Positions 8,709 through 16,403 of a stretch of DNA of 64,000 nt are shown here, one piece after another. The DNA is from Mycobacterium sp. 852013-50091_SCH5140682 (GTDB lineage Bacteria; Actinomycetota; Actinomycetes; Mycobacteriales; Mycobacteriaceae), in contig NZ_LZTB01000080.1 in the NCBI RefSeq assembly GCF_001665685.1, positions 1-64,000 of the forward strand, written 5' to 3'. The notes below the pieces were generated by a model, which was given only the letters and a program-made list of their open reading frames with translations, ran no database searches and was not told where the DNA came from. How positions within the stretch are numbered: the stretch's first letter is position 1; every line of letters starts with the position of its first letter. The translations under genes were made by a program, and so were the position numbers.

Positions 8709-9506
8709 TCAGCAGAAGGGCTGAGAGAGGTTGGGAAGGCTTCGTCTGATCATGCAGTCCCGGATCTTCTGGCCCACTCGTCGGTTCCGTCCCATCGAGA
8801 CGGTCAACACCGACGGTACGTGCGCATAGACGGCTTGGTTGTTCGGGGCGTCCATATGCGTGAAAGGCGGCGTGCCTGCCAGCGGAACGAGCGGGAGCCC
8901 GAGCACATCGCGCGCGGTCTTGACGACGGGCGCATCCAGGACGGCGACGAAGTGCTCGATGTCGTCGCGCATCGCTGCAGCGAACACGACGAGCATGACC
9001 TGCATATGAATGGAGGGCAGCAGACGGCGATAGCGCCGGGGTACCGCAGCCGTCGCGCCGTCCCAGCATCGGTCGAGGTCATTGATCCCGTGGTAGGCGG
9101 TGACATCCTCTATGGGAATGGCGATGGGGGCGATCGGAGACTTCACGCAGTCGTCGAGATCGACGATCGTTTTGAGGCCTGCAGGCGAATTGCGGATCAT
9201 CCGCAGAACACCCGCCGGTGCCATCGCGCGGGTATCGATGGCCAGGAAGAACAGGCTGCCCTCTTCGTACGGTCCGTACTCCCGCCGCATGGTGGCGGCG
9301 TCGTTGCCCCAGGAGTCGAAGAACACCTCCCGCTCGAGTTGGCGGGCGATGTTGGCGAAAGGGTCGAGGCCCTGCACCTCGAAGCACGCAAACCGCGAAC
9401 CACCCGCCCATTTGCGTGAAGCGAGAAACTCCCTGGTGAGCGCGTCACGTTCGGCGTCCGACAGGCCGTAGGCACATCCGCGTTCGTCGACTGACGTCTC
9501 AGGCAC
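8709..9506 (-). CDS. Conserved hypothetical protein, possible GNAT-like acyltransferase
   Basis: A 265-residue soluble protein starting at GTG. I do not recognise it firmly. The N-terminal half (FACFEVQGLDPFANIARQLE, then EEGSLFFLAIDT, then APAGVLRMIRNS) looks like the beta-strand and acyl-CoA loop order seen in N-acyltransferases of the autoinducer-synthase/GNAT type. The central part has a helix rich in hydrophobics (MQVMLVVFAAAM). There is no signal peptide. It lies 13 bases upstream of the ABC ATPase gene on the same strand, so it may modify a molecule handled by that exporter. Function is a weak inference. Confidence 0.6.
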   Translation of the reverse strand: MPETSVDERGCAYGLSDAERDALTREFLASRKWAGGSRFACFEVQGLDPFANIARQLEREVFFDSWGNDAATMRREYGPYEEGSLFFLAIDTRAMAPAGVLRMIRNSPAGLKTIVDLDDCVKSPIAPIAIPIEDVTAYHGINDLDRCWDGATAAVPRRYRRLLPSIHMQVMLVVFAAAMRDDIEHFVAVLDAPVVKTARDVLGLPLVPLAGTPPFTHMDAPNNQAVYAHVPSVLTVSMGRNRRVGQKIRDCMIRRSLPNLSQPFC

Positions 9507-9810
9507 TATGTCGCGCCTATCCCGTTGACCATGGTCGACGGATTACATGCAACATCATCGCTCGAACGTGCTCCCTGATTTATCGCATCGATCATCGGGA
9601 CTGCAGCGTCTCGATCAGACCTTCACTGACGGGTTGGCACAGACCATGCCATCTGATTTCTCGGCACACAATCGGAGGTAACTGCCTAGAAGCTGTGAAC
9701 TCGGTGTGTACGAATCGATCGTCGAGCTGAGGACCTAGCGCGAAGAGACACGCGGGTCCCGTAACACCGGCGTGTCGCGGGACCGGCGTGTCTGCTCGGC
9801 GGGGAACTGC
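9507..9810. other. Intergenic region without a gene
   Basis: This stretch of 304 bases separates two genes on the minus strand. I see no convincing ORF. The part nearest 9506 should carry the promoter of the unknown gene at 8709-9506. The part from 9739 to 9804 holds a degenerate copy of the GCGAGCAGAC/GTCTGCTCGC dispersed repeat described separately. The middle (about 9540-9735) is less GC-rich and shows no feature I can name. Confidence 0.6.
9739..9804. repeat. Dispersed palindromic repeat, copy A (degenerate)
   Basis: Contains GGCGTGTCGCGGGACCGGCG followed by TGTCTGCTCGGCGGGG, matching the right half of the copies at 34138 and 61680. The left arm is damaged (GCGAAGAGACA instead of GCGAGCAGACA). 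A shorter internal stem, GGTCCCG (9755-9761) with CGGGACC (9778-9784), is also present. It lies just past the stop of the Rv0910-like gene, where it may act as a terminator. Confidence 0.6.
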
Positions 9811-10257
9811 TTACGGGGCGTACAGGGCCTTGAATTTGTTCAGGGACTCCTGAATATCGCCCTTGAGGGCGGCCGCCACCACCATGCCGATGGGTCCGAA
9901 CAATGCCGGACCACCGAGGTGCACGTCGAACGTGACGCTGGCGCCTTCACCGCTGTCGACCGGCGCAGGCTTGATCTTTCCGATCAGCTTGACCTTGACC
10001 CCGCCCCGGCCGTCACCGTTGAGGGTCAGCGACTGCGGCGGTTTGTAGTTGACGAGCGTCCACTGGACGCGGTTCAACATGCCCTTGACCTCGACGATCG
10101 AGTCGATGACGGTGCCCTTTTCCAGGGTCTCCGGCAGCTTCGACCGCCACGCCCGGTGAATGCTCAACCACTCGTCATACCGGGACAGATCGGAGGCGTA
10201 CTCCCACGCTTTCTCGGGTGGGAGTGGAACATCAATGGAGACAGAAAGTTTCGCCAT
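9811..10257 (-). CDS. SRPBCC-fold protein, Rv0910-type putative toxin
   Basis: A 148-residue protein with the START/Bet v1-like pattern of polyketide cyclase/dehydrase relatives: the N-terminal strand MAKLSVSIDVPLPPEKAWEY, then LSRYDEWLSIHRAWR, and a C-terminal long helix (VVAAALKGDIQESLNKFK). It closely resembles what I remember of Rv0910, which has been reported as the toxin of an Rv0909-Rv0910 pair in M. tuberculosis. It starts three bases after the stop of the 59-residue gene encoding the partner. The toxin role is taken from the homologue; the fold suggests a hydrophobic ligand pocket. Confidence 0.82.
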   Translation of the reverse strand: MAKLSVSIDVPLPPEKAWEYASDLSRYDEWLSIHRAWRSKLPETLEKGTVIDSIVEVKGMLNRVQWTLVNYKPPQSLTLNGDGRGGVKVKLIGKIKPAPVDSGEGASVTFDVHLGGPALFGPIGMVVAAALKGDIQESLNKFKALYAP

Positions 10258-10260
10258 CGG

Positions 10261-10440
10261 TTACTGCGTCGGTTCGTCCTTGTGGATGGCGTTCTTGGCG
10301 GCATCCTGTGCCTTGTCCACAACGCCCGAGAACTTGCCCTCGGTCTTCTCGTCGACCATGTCGCCTGCCTTGTCGATCGCGGCTTCCACCTTGTCGGCGT
10401 TCTCTGCCAGCAGATCCTTGGCCTTGTCCAGGAAACTCAT
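10261..10440 (-). CDS. Rv0909-type small helical protein, putative antitoxin
   Basis: A 59-residue protein, equal in length to Rv0909 as I remember it. The ATG is at 10440 and the TAA at 10261-10263. The sequence begins MSFLDKAKDLLAENADKVEA and is almost wholly amphipathic helix, rich in Lys, Asp, Glu and Ala, with repeated KAxD units like CsbD/LEA-type stress proteins. The next gene, encoding the SRPBCC protein, starts three bases downstream, the usual antitoxin-first arrangement. Real coding is supported by that spacing and by the coherent amphipathic pattern. Confidence 0.8.
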   Translation of the reverse strand: MSFLDKAKDLLAENADKVEAAIDKAGDMVDEKTEGKFSGVVDKAQDAAKNAIHKDEPTQ

Positions 10441-10511
10441 GTGCCCACCCTATCGCTTGAGATTCGGCTGAAACGCGGCACGCATTTCGGTGCCAGTCTG
10501 CCGCGCCTCAG

Positions 10512-12887
10512 CTATCTCCACAAGCGACGCCGTTCACCCAGTACAACGCCCTGTACCCACCACAGCACCTCGATGATTCCGGCACCGATCAGACCGATCC
10601 CGAGCGCCGTGGAGGTGACCTCTAGATTGGACGGATCCAGCATGAACAGGCGCTGGGCCAGCGGCAACGAGAAGATCACCACATACGCCAGGCCGGACCC
10701 CACGACGAGTGCCACCCGCCACCACTCATACGGTCGGGCCACCACCGAGAGTACCCACAGCGAGGACACCAGCAACGTGATCAGGGCCGCAGTGGACGCC
10801 TGCGTCTGCTCGATTTCCCCGGCCTCGCGACCCTGGTAGGCGATCAGATACGAGACAAAGGTGGCTATGCCCACCACGAGCCCCGACGGCAGGGCCGCGG
10901 TCATGACGCGACGCACGAAGCCGGGGTGCGCCCGCTCGGTGTTGGGTGCCAGCGACAGGATGAACGCCGGGATGCCGATGGTGAACCACGCCGCGATGGT
11001 GACGTGGATCGGCTGGAACGGGAACAGCAGCGGATCGGTGCCGAAGAACCGCGACGACAAACCGGCACCCGCCACCAGGATGGCCAGCAGCACCGAGTAA
11101 ACGGTCTTGGTCAAGAACAGGTTCGACACCCGCTCGATGTTGCCGATCACCCGGCGTCCCTCACCGACCACATACGGCAGCGTCGCGAACTTGTTGTCCA
11201 ACAGCACGATCTGCGCCACAGCCCGCGAGGCCGAGCTGCCCGAGCCCATCGCGACGCCGATGTCGGCATCCTTGAGCGCGAGCACGTCGTTGACGCCGTC
11301 GCCGGTCATCGCGACGTTGTGGCCGCGGGACTGCAGGGCATGCACCATCGCGCGCTTCTGATCGGGCCGCACCCGGCCGAACGTCGTGTACTCCTCAAGC
11401 GTGTCGGCCAGTTTCTCGGGTTCCTCGGGAAGCCGGCGGGCATCCATGGTCTCGCCGTGCAGGCCGAGCGTGGCGGCCACCGCGCCCACCGACACGGCGT
11501 TGTCCCCGGAGATCACCTTGACCGTGACATGTTGCGAGGCAAAGTATTCCAGGGTGTCGCGGGCATCGGGCCGCACGCGTTGCTCCAGCACCACCAGCGC
11601 GGCCGGGGTGACGGTCCCCGGGGCTCGGGCATCGTCCACCGGCAGGTCGGATGACCCGAGCAGCAGCACCCGCAGGCCCTGTGCACCGATCTGCTCGGCC
11701 TCTTCGGCGACCGGAGAAGCCGGGTCCAGCAACACATCCGGGGCGCCGATGACCCAGTTGCCGTGCTCGCCGTAGGACGAACCGCTCCATTTGGTCGCCG
11801 ACTTGAACGGTGCCGTCGCGTTGGCCGTCCATCCCGGCGGCATCCGGTACGCCTCGCCGATGGCGGCCATGCTGGCGTTGGGCCTGGCATCGTCGGCGGC
11901 GAGCTGGGCCAGAACCTCCGCGACATCATCGGTGCCGAGCCTCTTCAGATCGCTGACCCGCATACCGTTCTCGGTCAGCGTCCCGGTCTTGTCGGCGCAG
12001 ACGACATCCACCCGCGCGAGCCCCTCGATCGCGGGCAGCTCGTTGACCAGACACTGTCGCCGACCCAACCGCACCACGCCGACCGCGAACGCGATCGACG
12101 TCATCAGTACCAGGCCCTCGGGGACCATCGGCACCAGCGCACCGACCATGCGCAGGATCGCGTCGTGCCAGTCGGCGCGGGTGGTGAACAGCTGCGTGTA
12201 GATGGTCAACAGCCCAGCGGGCACCAGCAGATAGGTGATGAACTGCAGGATCTTGTTGATGCCGTTGCGCAGTTCGGATTTGACCAGGGTGAACTTGGAC
12301 GCCTCTTCGGCGAGCTTGGCGGCGTAGGCCTCGCGCCCGACCTTGGTGGCCCGGTAGGCGCCACTGCCCGCCACCACGAAGCTGCCCGACATGACCGTGT
12401 CGCCGACGTGCTTGACGATCGGGTCGGCCTCGCCGGTGAGCAGGGACTCGTCGACCTCGAGATTGGCCTCCTCGAGCACCTCGCCGTCGACCACGATCTG
12501 ATCACCCGGACCCAATTCGATGATGTCGTCGAGCACGACCTCACTGGGCGCCAAGGGCATGCTTCTGGATTGCCTGCGCACCTTGGGTTTCGCCTGCCCG
12601 ACGATGGCCAGCTTGTCCAGGGTCTGCTTGGCCCGCAGCTCCTGGATGATGCCGATGGCGCTGTTGGCGATGATCAACAACCCGAACGCGCCGTTGATCA
12701 CCGATCCGGTGGACAGCACGATGAGGAACAGCACACCGAGGATCGCGTTGATGCGGGTGAAGACGTTGCCCCGCACGATTTCCGAGACGCTGCGCGCAGC
12801 GCGGGTCGGCACGTCGTTGGTCTTGCCCTCGGCGACCCGCTGGGCGACTTCGGCATCGGTCAGCCCTGCGGCTGTCATGGTCGTCAT
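10512..12887 (-). CDS. ctpE: Cation-transporting P-type ATPase, CtpE type
   Basis: A 791-residue membrane pump. The actuator-domain motif is SLLTGEADPI near residue 142. The phosphorylation motif DKTGTLTENG has its Asp near 299. TGDGVNDVLALKDADIGVAMG of the P domain lies near 530. Membrane segments lie at about 45-90, 225-275 and 590-790. The PEGL motif in the fourth segment (LVPMVPEGLVLM) is of the calcium-ATPase type. CtpE of M. smegmatis has been reported to take up calcium, and the gene order here is that of the Rv0908 region. It is 28 bases from the following lipoprotein gene on the same strand. Confidence 0.93.
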   Translation of the reverse strand: MTTMTAAGLTDAEVAQRVAEGKTNDVPTRAARSVSEIVRGNVFTRINAILGVLFLIVLSTGSVINGAFGLLIIANSAIGIIQELRAKQTLDKLAIVGQAKPKVRRQSRSMPLAPSEVVLDDIIELGPGDQIVVDGEVLEEANLEVDESLLTGEADPIVKHVGDTVMSGSFVVAGSGAYRATKVGREAYAAKLAEEASKFTLVKSELRNGINKILQFITYLLVPAGLLTIYTQLFTTRADWHDAILRMVGALVPMVPEGLVLMTSIAFAVGVVRLGRRQCLVNELPAIEGLARVDVVCADKTGTLTENGMRVSDLKRLGTDDVAEVLAQLAADDARPNASMAAIGEAYRMPPGWTANATAPFKSATKWSGSSYGEHGNWVIGAPDVLLDPASPVAEEAEQIGAQGLRVLLLGSSDLPVDDARAPGTVTPAALVVLEQRVRPDARDTLEYFASQHVTVKVISGDNAVSVGAVAATLGLHGETMDARRLPEEPEKLADTLEEYTTFGRVRPDQKRAMVHALQSRGHNVAMTGDGVNDVLALKDADIGVAMGSGSSASRAVAQIVLLDNKFATLPYVVGEGRRVIGNIERVSNLFLTKTVYSVLLAILVAGAGLSSRFFGTDPLLFPFQPIHVTIAAWFTIGIPAFILSLAPNTERAHPGFVRRVMTAALPSGLVVGIATFVSYLIAYQGREAGEIEQTQASTAALITLLVSSLWVLSVVARPYEWWRVALVVGSGLAYVVIFSLPLAQRLFMLDPSNLEVTSTALGIGLIGAGIIEVLWWVQGVVLGERRRLWR

Positions 12888-12915
12888 CGGTACTGTCTCT
12901 CTTCGCGCAAGCGGC

Positions 12916-14487
12916 TCATCGGGTGAAAGTCCCTGTCCTGTCCTCGTCGTAGTATTCGAGCGTCAGCTTGTCACCGGCGAACGTCGCCTTGGAAACCGTT
13001 CCGGGCGGGGCGTTCTCGGTGACGAACATGAAGGTGAAGACGTCACCGTCCCAATGGTCGAGCGGAACCCACAGCTTCGACCCGAGCGCCAGCATCAGCT
13101 TGCCGTCGGCTTCGGTGACGGTAGCGGGACCCCAGTAGTCGTTGCGGTAGACGCCGGTGTAGGCCGAAAGGGGTTTGGCGGGAGCCGGATTGGCCGGCGG
13201 TCGGTCGCCGACGAGAGCTCCGTCGGGGGCATCCATCGGTGCGAACGCGTTGGCGTAGAGCTTGCGCCAGTCCTCGCGGACCTCTCCGAACTGCACCAGG
13301 TCGGCGAACTCGGCGGTCAGTGTCTCCGGGATACCCACTGGCGTGGAGTTGGTCAGCGCGACGATGGCGACGTCCGCGGACGGGATGATGAGGAAGTTGG
13401 TGGCCGCACCGAGGTCGAACCCTCCGGAATGGCTGAGCTGCATGCGGGCCGCCGAGGTCGAGTTGACGTTGAACCCGTAGCCGTAGAAACCGGACCGCAT
13501 GGCCGCTTCGGTGGCCGGGGCGGAGACGGCCTGCGGCGTGACGGCCGGCAACAGCGCCTTGCCGTCGACGATCTGATGGCCCTCGAAGCTGCCGTTGGCC
13601 AGCACCATCGTCAACCAGCGGGCCATGTCGTTGACCGACGAGCTGACCCCACCGGCCGGGGACTGCGCGTCGGCGTCACGCACATAGTCGGGCTGGTACC
13701 GGTCTCCGATCCGGATGTGCCCGACAGCGCGGTCGGGCCGGGCTGCGTAATCGGCGAAACGTGAGCTCGTCGCGTTCATCCCCAGCGGGCGGTACAGCAC
13801 GTCCTGGGACAGGTCCTCCCAGCTCTTGCCCGCTGCGGCGGCGACCGCCTCGGCGCCTGCGGTCAAACCGAAGTTGGTGTAGGCGTATGAGGTCCGAAAC
13901 GACGCCAACGGCAGCATGCGCAGCTTGTCGAGGACCGCCCGGCGGTCGTAACCCAGGTCTTCGAGTCGGTCTCCGGCGTGATCGGGCAGCCCGGACCGGT
14001 GGGCGAACATGTCGCCGACGGTGACCATGCGAGTGATGGTCGGATCGGACAGCGCGAACCACGGGAGCTTCGAGACGACCGGGGTGTCCCAGTCGATCGC
14101 TCCGACCCCGACCTGGTGCGCGACGACCGTGGCCGACAGTGATTTGGACAGCGACGCCAGTTGAAACACCGTATCGGCGTCGACCCGGTTGTCTGGACCG
14201 TCGCCTCTGCGGACATCCCGCACGCCGAAGCCCTTGGCGTACACGGTCTTTCCTCCGTGCACCACGGCCACCGCGAGGCCGGGTATGCCCGACGAGCGCA
14301 TGAGCTCGTCGGCGATGCCGTCCAGCTTGTCCACCGCCTTGGCGACGGCATCGTCCGGCAGCGGCAAAGCCGGCACCAGCGGTGGCGGCACATCGCTGAG
14401 GTGTTGGGCGGGTGGCGGCGATCCGGTGCAGCCTGTGATCAGCGCCAGGCCGAACGCGAGGCCGGCGAACGCGCGAAAGGTGTTCAC
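12916..14487 (-). CDS. Beta-lactamase-family serine hydrolase lipoprotein (Rv0907-type)
   Basis: A 523-residue exported protein. I chose the GTG at 14487 because it gives a signal peptide (MNTFRAFAGLAFGLALITGC) with an ITGC lipobox, Cys20 being the lipidated residue. The penicillin-binding/class C beta-lactamase core has SLSK (S-x-x-K) in QLASLSKSLSA, YTN (Y-x-N) in SYAYTNFGL, and HSGGF near the third motif. A C-terminal beta-rich domain of about 120 residues follows, as in DUF3471-type esterases. Likely an esterase or D-amino-acid peptidase on the cell surface, not necessarily a resistance enzyme. An ATG start at 14520 would bury the signal peptide by 11 residues. Confidence 0.85.
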   Translation of the reverse strand: MNTFRAFAGLAFGLALITGCTGSPPPAQHLSDVPPPLVPALPLPDDAVAKAVDKLDGIADELMRSSGIPGLAVAVVHGGKTVYAKGFGVRDVRRGDGPDNRVDADTVFQLASLSKSLSATVVAHQVGVGAIDWDTPVVSKLPWFALSDPTITRMVTVGDMFAHRSGLPDHAGDRLEDLGYDRRAVLDKLRMLPLASFRTSYAYTNFGLTAGAEAVAAAAGKSWEDLSQDVLYRPLGMNATSSRFADYAARPDRAVGHIRIGDRYQPDYVRDADAQSPAGGVSSSVNDMARWLTMVLANGSFEGHQIVDGKALLPAVTPQAVSAPATEAAMRSGFYGYGFNVNSTSAARMQLSHSGGFDLGAATNFLIIPSADVAIVALTNSTPVGIPETLTAEFADLVQFGEVREDWRKLYANAFAPMDAPDGALVGDRPPANPAPAKPLSAYTGVYRNDYWGPATVTEADGKLMLALGSKLWVPLDHWDGDVFTFMFVTENAPPGTVSKATFAGDKLTLEYYDEDRTGTFTR

Positions 14488-14498
14488 AGCAGGCGAGT

Positions 14499-14520
14499 AT
14501 GCCCGCAAATCTGCGGGCAT
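14499..14520. repeat. Perfect hairpin between the Rv0906-like and Rv0907-like genes
   Basis: ATGCCCGCA (14499-14507), a four-base loop AATC, and TGCGGGCAT (14512-14520) form a nine-pair perfect stem. It stands 14 bases beyond the stop of the metallo-hydrolase gene and 11 bases before the GTG of the lipoprotein gene, so it may slow transcription or act on translation of the second gene. There is no U-tract. Confidence 0.6.
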
Positions 14521-14534
14521 TCGGGGCAATGGCG

Positions 14535-15641
14535 TTACAGCTGCCACCACGGGTCCAGCGCGGGCGACTGGTGGTCGACCCGCTGGCCCGGCCGTGGCAC
14601 CGCCACCTGGACCCCTGCCGGATCGGCAGCGGCCAGCAACCGCTGCACCGGCTCGGCCCACGGATGCGGCGCCAGCCGGAACGTGGCCCAGTGGACCGGC
14701 ACCAGCAGCCCGGACTCCGTGATGTCCAGGTGCGCGCGCACCGCCTCCTCCGGGTTCATGTGGATGTCCGGCCAGGCCGGGTGATAGGCGCCGATCGGCA
14801 ACAGGGTGAGATCGAAAGGCCCATGGTCCGAACCGATCTCGGCGAAACTCTTGGTGTAGCCGGTGTCGCCGCCGAAGAACGCGCGGCGCCGGGGCCCGGC
14901 GATCACCCAGGACGCCCACAGCGTGGTGTTGCGGCGCAGCGTGCGGCCCGAGAAGTGCCGGGCCGGCGTGCACACCAGCGTGAGCTCACCGATGCGATGG
15001 CTTTCGTTCCAGTCCAGTTCGACGATGCGCGCCTCCGGGATGCCCCACTTGCGCAGGTGCGCGCCGATCCCGAGCGGCACCACGAACGGTGCGCGCTGCG
15101 TCCGGGCCAACCCGATGACCGTGTCGATGTCGAGATGGTCGTAGTGGTCGTGGCTGATGAGCACCGCGTCGATCGCGGGCAGTTCGTCCAAGGCCAGGGG
15201 CGGTTCATGCAGCCGCTGCGGACCGACGACCCGCGACGGTGAGCAGCGTTGACTCCAGATCGGATCCGCCAGCACCCGGTACCCGTCGATCTCGACAAGC
15301 GCGCTGGAGTGGCCGTACCACGACACCGCGCACTCCCCCGCGGGGCCGTCCTCCGGGTCGGCCAGCGGGATCGGGCCGCCGGGCCAGCTCGCGCCCCGTG
15401 AACCGATCATCTCCCGCAGCAGCAGGCGACGCTCCTCGCGGCCCAGGCTGATGCCCGGCGACGCCGGCTCGATGTTGACGAACGCGCCGCCGGTGTACTG
15501 CGGCGACCGCTGGGCGACCGGGCGGATCGCTCGCGGGCCGGCGCCCACGGCCGCCGAGGTGCCGCTGAACGCACGCACCAGCCAGCCGCCGGCGAGCAGC
15601 GAGGCCGACCGGACGCCGAACCGCAGCGCAGCGCGCAGCAC
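14535..15641 (-). CDS. Metallo-beta-lactamase-fold hydrolase, NAPE-PLD-like (Rv0906-type)
   Basis: A 368-residue protein starting at GTG 15641, one base after the stop of echA6; homology to Rv0906 as I recall it covers the whole length from this start. The metal-binding core is SHDHYDHLD (HxHxDH), with further ligands in RHFSGR, FFGGDTGYTKSF (Asp) and the C-terminal VHWATFRLAPHPW. VSWYGHSSALVEIDGYRVL and GPQRLHEPPL are typical of the N-acylphosphatidylethanolamine-phospholipase D-like/RomA family. The N terminus (SASLLAGGWLVRAFSG) is hydrophobic and may be a signal or anchor. Probably a lipid phosphodiesterase or lactamase-like hydrolase at the envelope. Confidence 0.85.
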   Translation of the reverse strand: MLRAALRFGVRSASLLAGGWLVRAFSGTSAAVGAGPRAIRPVAQRSPQYTGGAFVNIEPASPGISLGREERRLLLREMIGSRGASWPGGPIPLADPEDGPAGECAVSWYGHSSALVEIDGYRVLADPIWSQRCSPSRVVGPQRLHEPPLALDELPAIDAVLISHDHYDHLDIDTVIGLARTQRAPFVVPLGIGAHLRKWGIPEARIVELDWNESHRIGELTLVCTPARHFSGRTLRRNTTLWASWVIAGPRRRAFFGGDTGYTKSFAEIGSDHGPFDLTLLPIGAYHPAWPDIHMNPEEAVRAHLDITESGLLVPVHWATFRLAPHPWAEPVQRLLAAADPAGVQVAVPRPGQRVDHQSPALDPWWQL

Positions 15642-15642
15642 C

Positions 15643-16377
15643 TCAGGCCCCGGTGAAGTTCGGCGGCCGCTTCTGCAGCCGGGCCACCTGCGCCTCGATG
15701 ACGTCGTTGCTGGACCACGCCTTGTCGAAGAGCTCCTTGTGCTCGGGCCACTGGTCTTCGTAAGCACCGTCGTCGTTGAGCACCCGCTTGGCGTGCTGCA
15801 GGGCCAGCGGCGCGAACCCGGCGATCTCAGCGGCCCAGGCCTGCGCGTCGGCCAGCGTGCCGATGCGGTTGGCCATACCGGTCTGCAGCGCGGTTTCGGC
15901 GGTGAGCTTCTCGGCGGTGAGCAGCATGCCACGGGCCCGGCCGTAGCCGACCAGCGACGTCAACCGGCGGATACTCCAGTTATCAAGGGCCAGACCATAT
16001 TTGGCGACGGGAAACTGGAAGTACGCGCTGGGGTCCACCACGCGCAGATCGCAGATCATCGACAGGATCACCCCGGCGCCGATCGCCGGGCCGTTGATGG
16101 CGCCGATGACGGGCACCGGGGTCTTGTCGATCGCGAGGTTCAACGCCAGCGCCTTGTCCGGCAGCTTCTCGGCCATGCCCGTCGCGTCGGTCAGATCTGC
16201 GCCCGAACTGAACACATGCCCAGCACCGGTCAGCACGATCGCGCGGACATCCTCAGTGGCGGCCTTCTCCACTGCTTCGCGCAGGCTGTCGACGAGTTCG
16301 CAGTTCAGCGCGTTGCGCCGCTCCGGGCGCTGCAGTTCCAGGGTCAGGACATTGCCGTCCCGGGTGACACCAATCAT
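15643..16377 (-). CDS. echA6: Enoyl-CoA hydratase-family protein EchA6
   Basis: A 244-residue crotonase-fold protein. The oxyanion-hole motifs LTGAGHVFSSGADL and GAINGPAIGAGV are present. The second catalytic glutamate region usually read as FxxPE is FPVAKYGLALDNWS here, so the catalytic acid is missing, as in M. tuberculosis EchA6, which is reported to bind acyl-CoA without hydratase activity and to serve mycolic acid synthesis. It lies just upstream of the Rv0906-like gene on the same strand and is divergent from accD3 with only 26 bases between. A -10 box AGCCTA (read TAGGCT on this strand, 16384-16389) six bases before the ATG suggests a leaderless transcript. Confidence 0.88.
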   Translation of the reverse strand: MIGVTRDGNVLTLELQRPERRNALNCELVDSLREAVEKAATEDVRAIVLTGAGHVFSSGADLTDATGMAEKLPDKALALNLAIDKTPVPVIGAINGPAIGAGVILSMICDLRVVDPSAYFQFPVAKYGLALDNWSIRRLTSLVGYGRARGMLLTAEKLTAETALQTGMANRIGTLADAQAWAAEIAGFAPLALQHAKRVLNDDGAYEDQWPEHKELFDKAWSSNDVIEAQVARLQKRPPNFTGA

Positions 16378-16403
16378 GTCGCCAGCCTATATACGCTCAC
16401 CCT
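16378..16403. promoter_or_regulatory. Overlapping divergent leaderless promoters, echA6 / accD3
   Basis: The 26-base gap contains TAGGCT on the minus strand (16389-16384), six bases before the echA6 ATG, and TACGCT on the plus strand (16392-16397), six bases before the accD3 GTG. Both fit the mycobacterial -10 TANNNT with leaderless starts. The two boxes are only two bases apart, so the polymerases should compete. Confidence 0.55.

Noticed and set aside
14488..14973. Extension of the Rv0907-like protein to 685 residues
   Set aside because: The extra part is an off-frame reading of the Rv0906-like gene; the GTG at 14487 starts a proper lipoprotein signal peptide.
15642..15932. Longer start for the Rv0906-like hydrolase (465 residues)
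   Set aside because: The extra residues are an off-frame reading of echA6; similarity to the homologue begins at GTG 15641.
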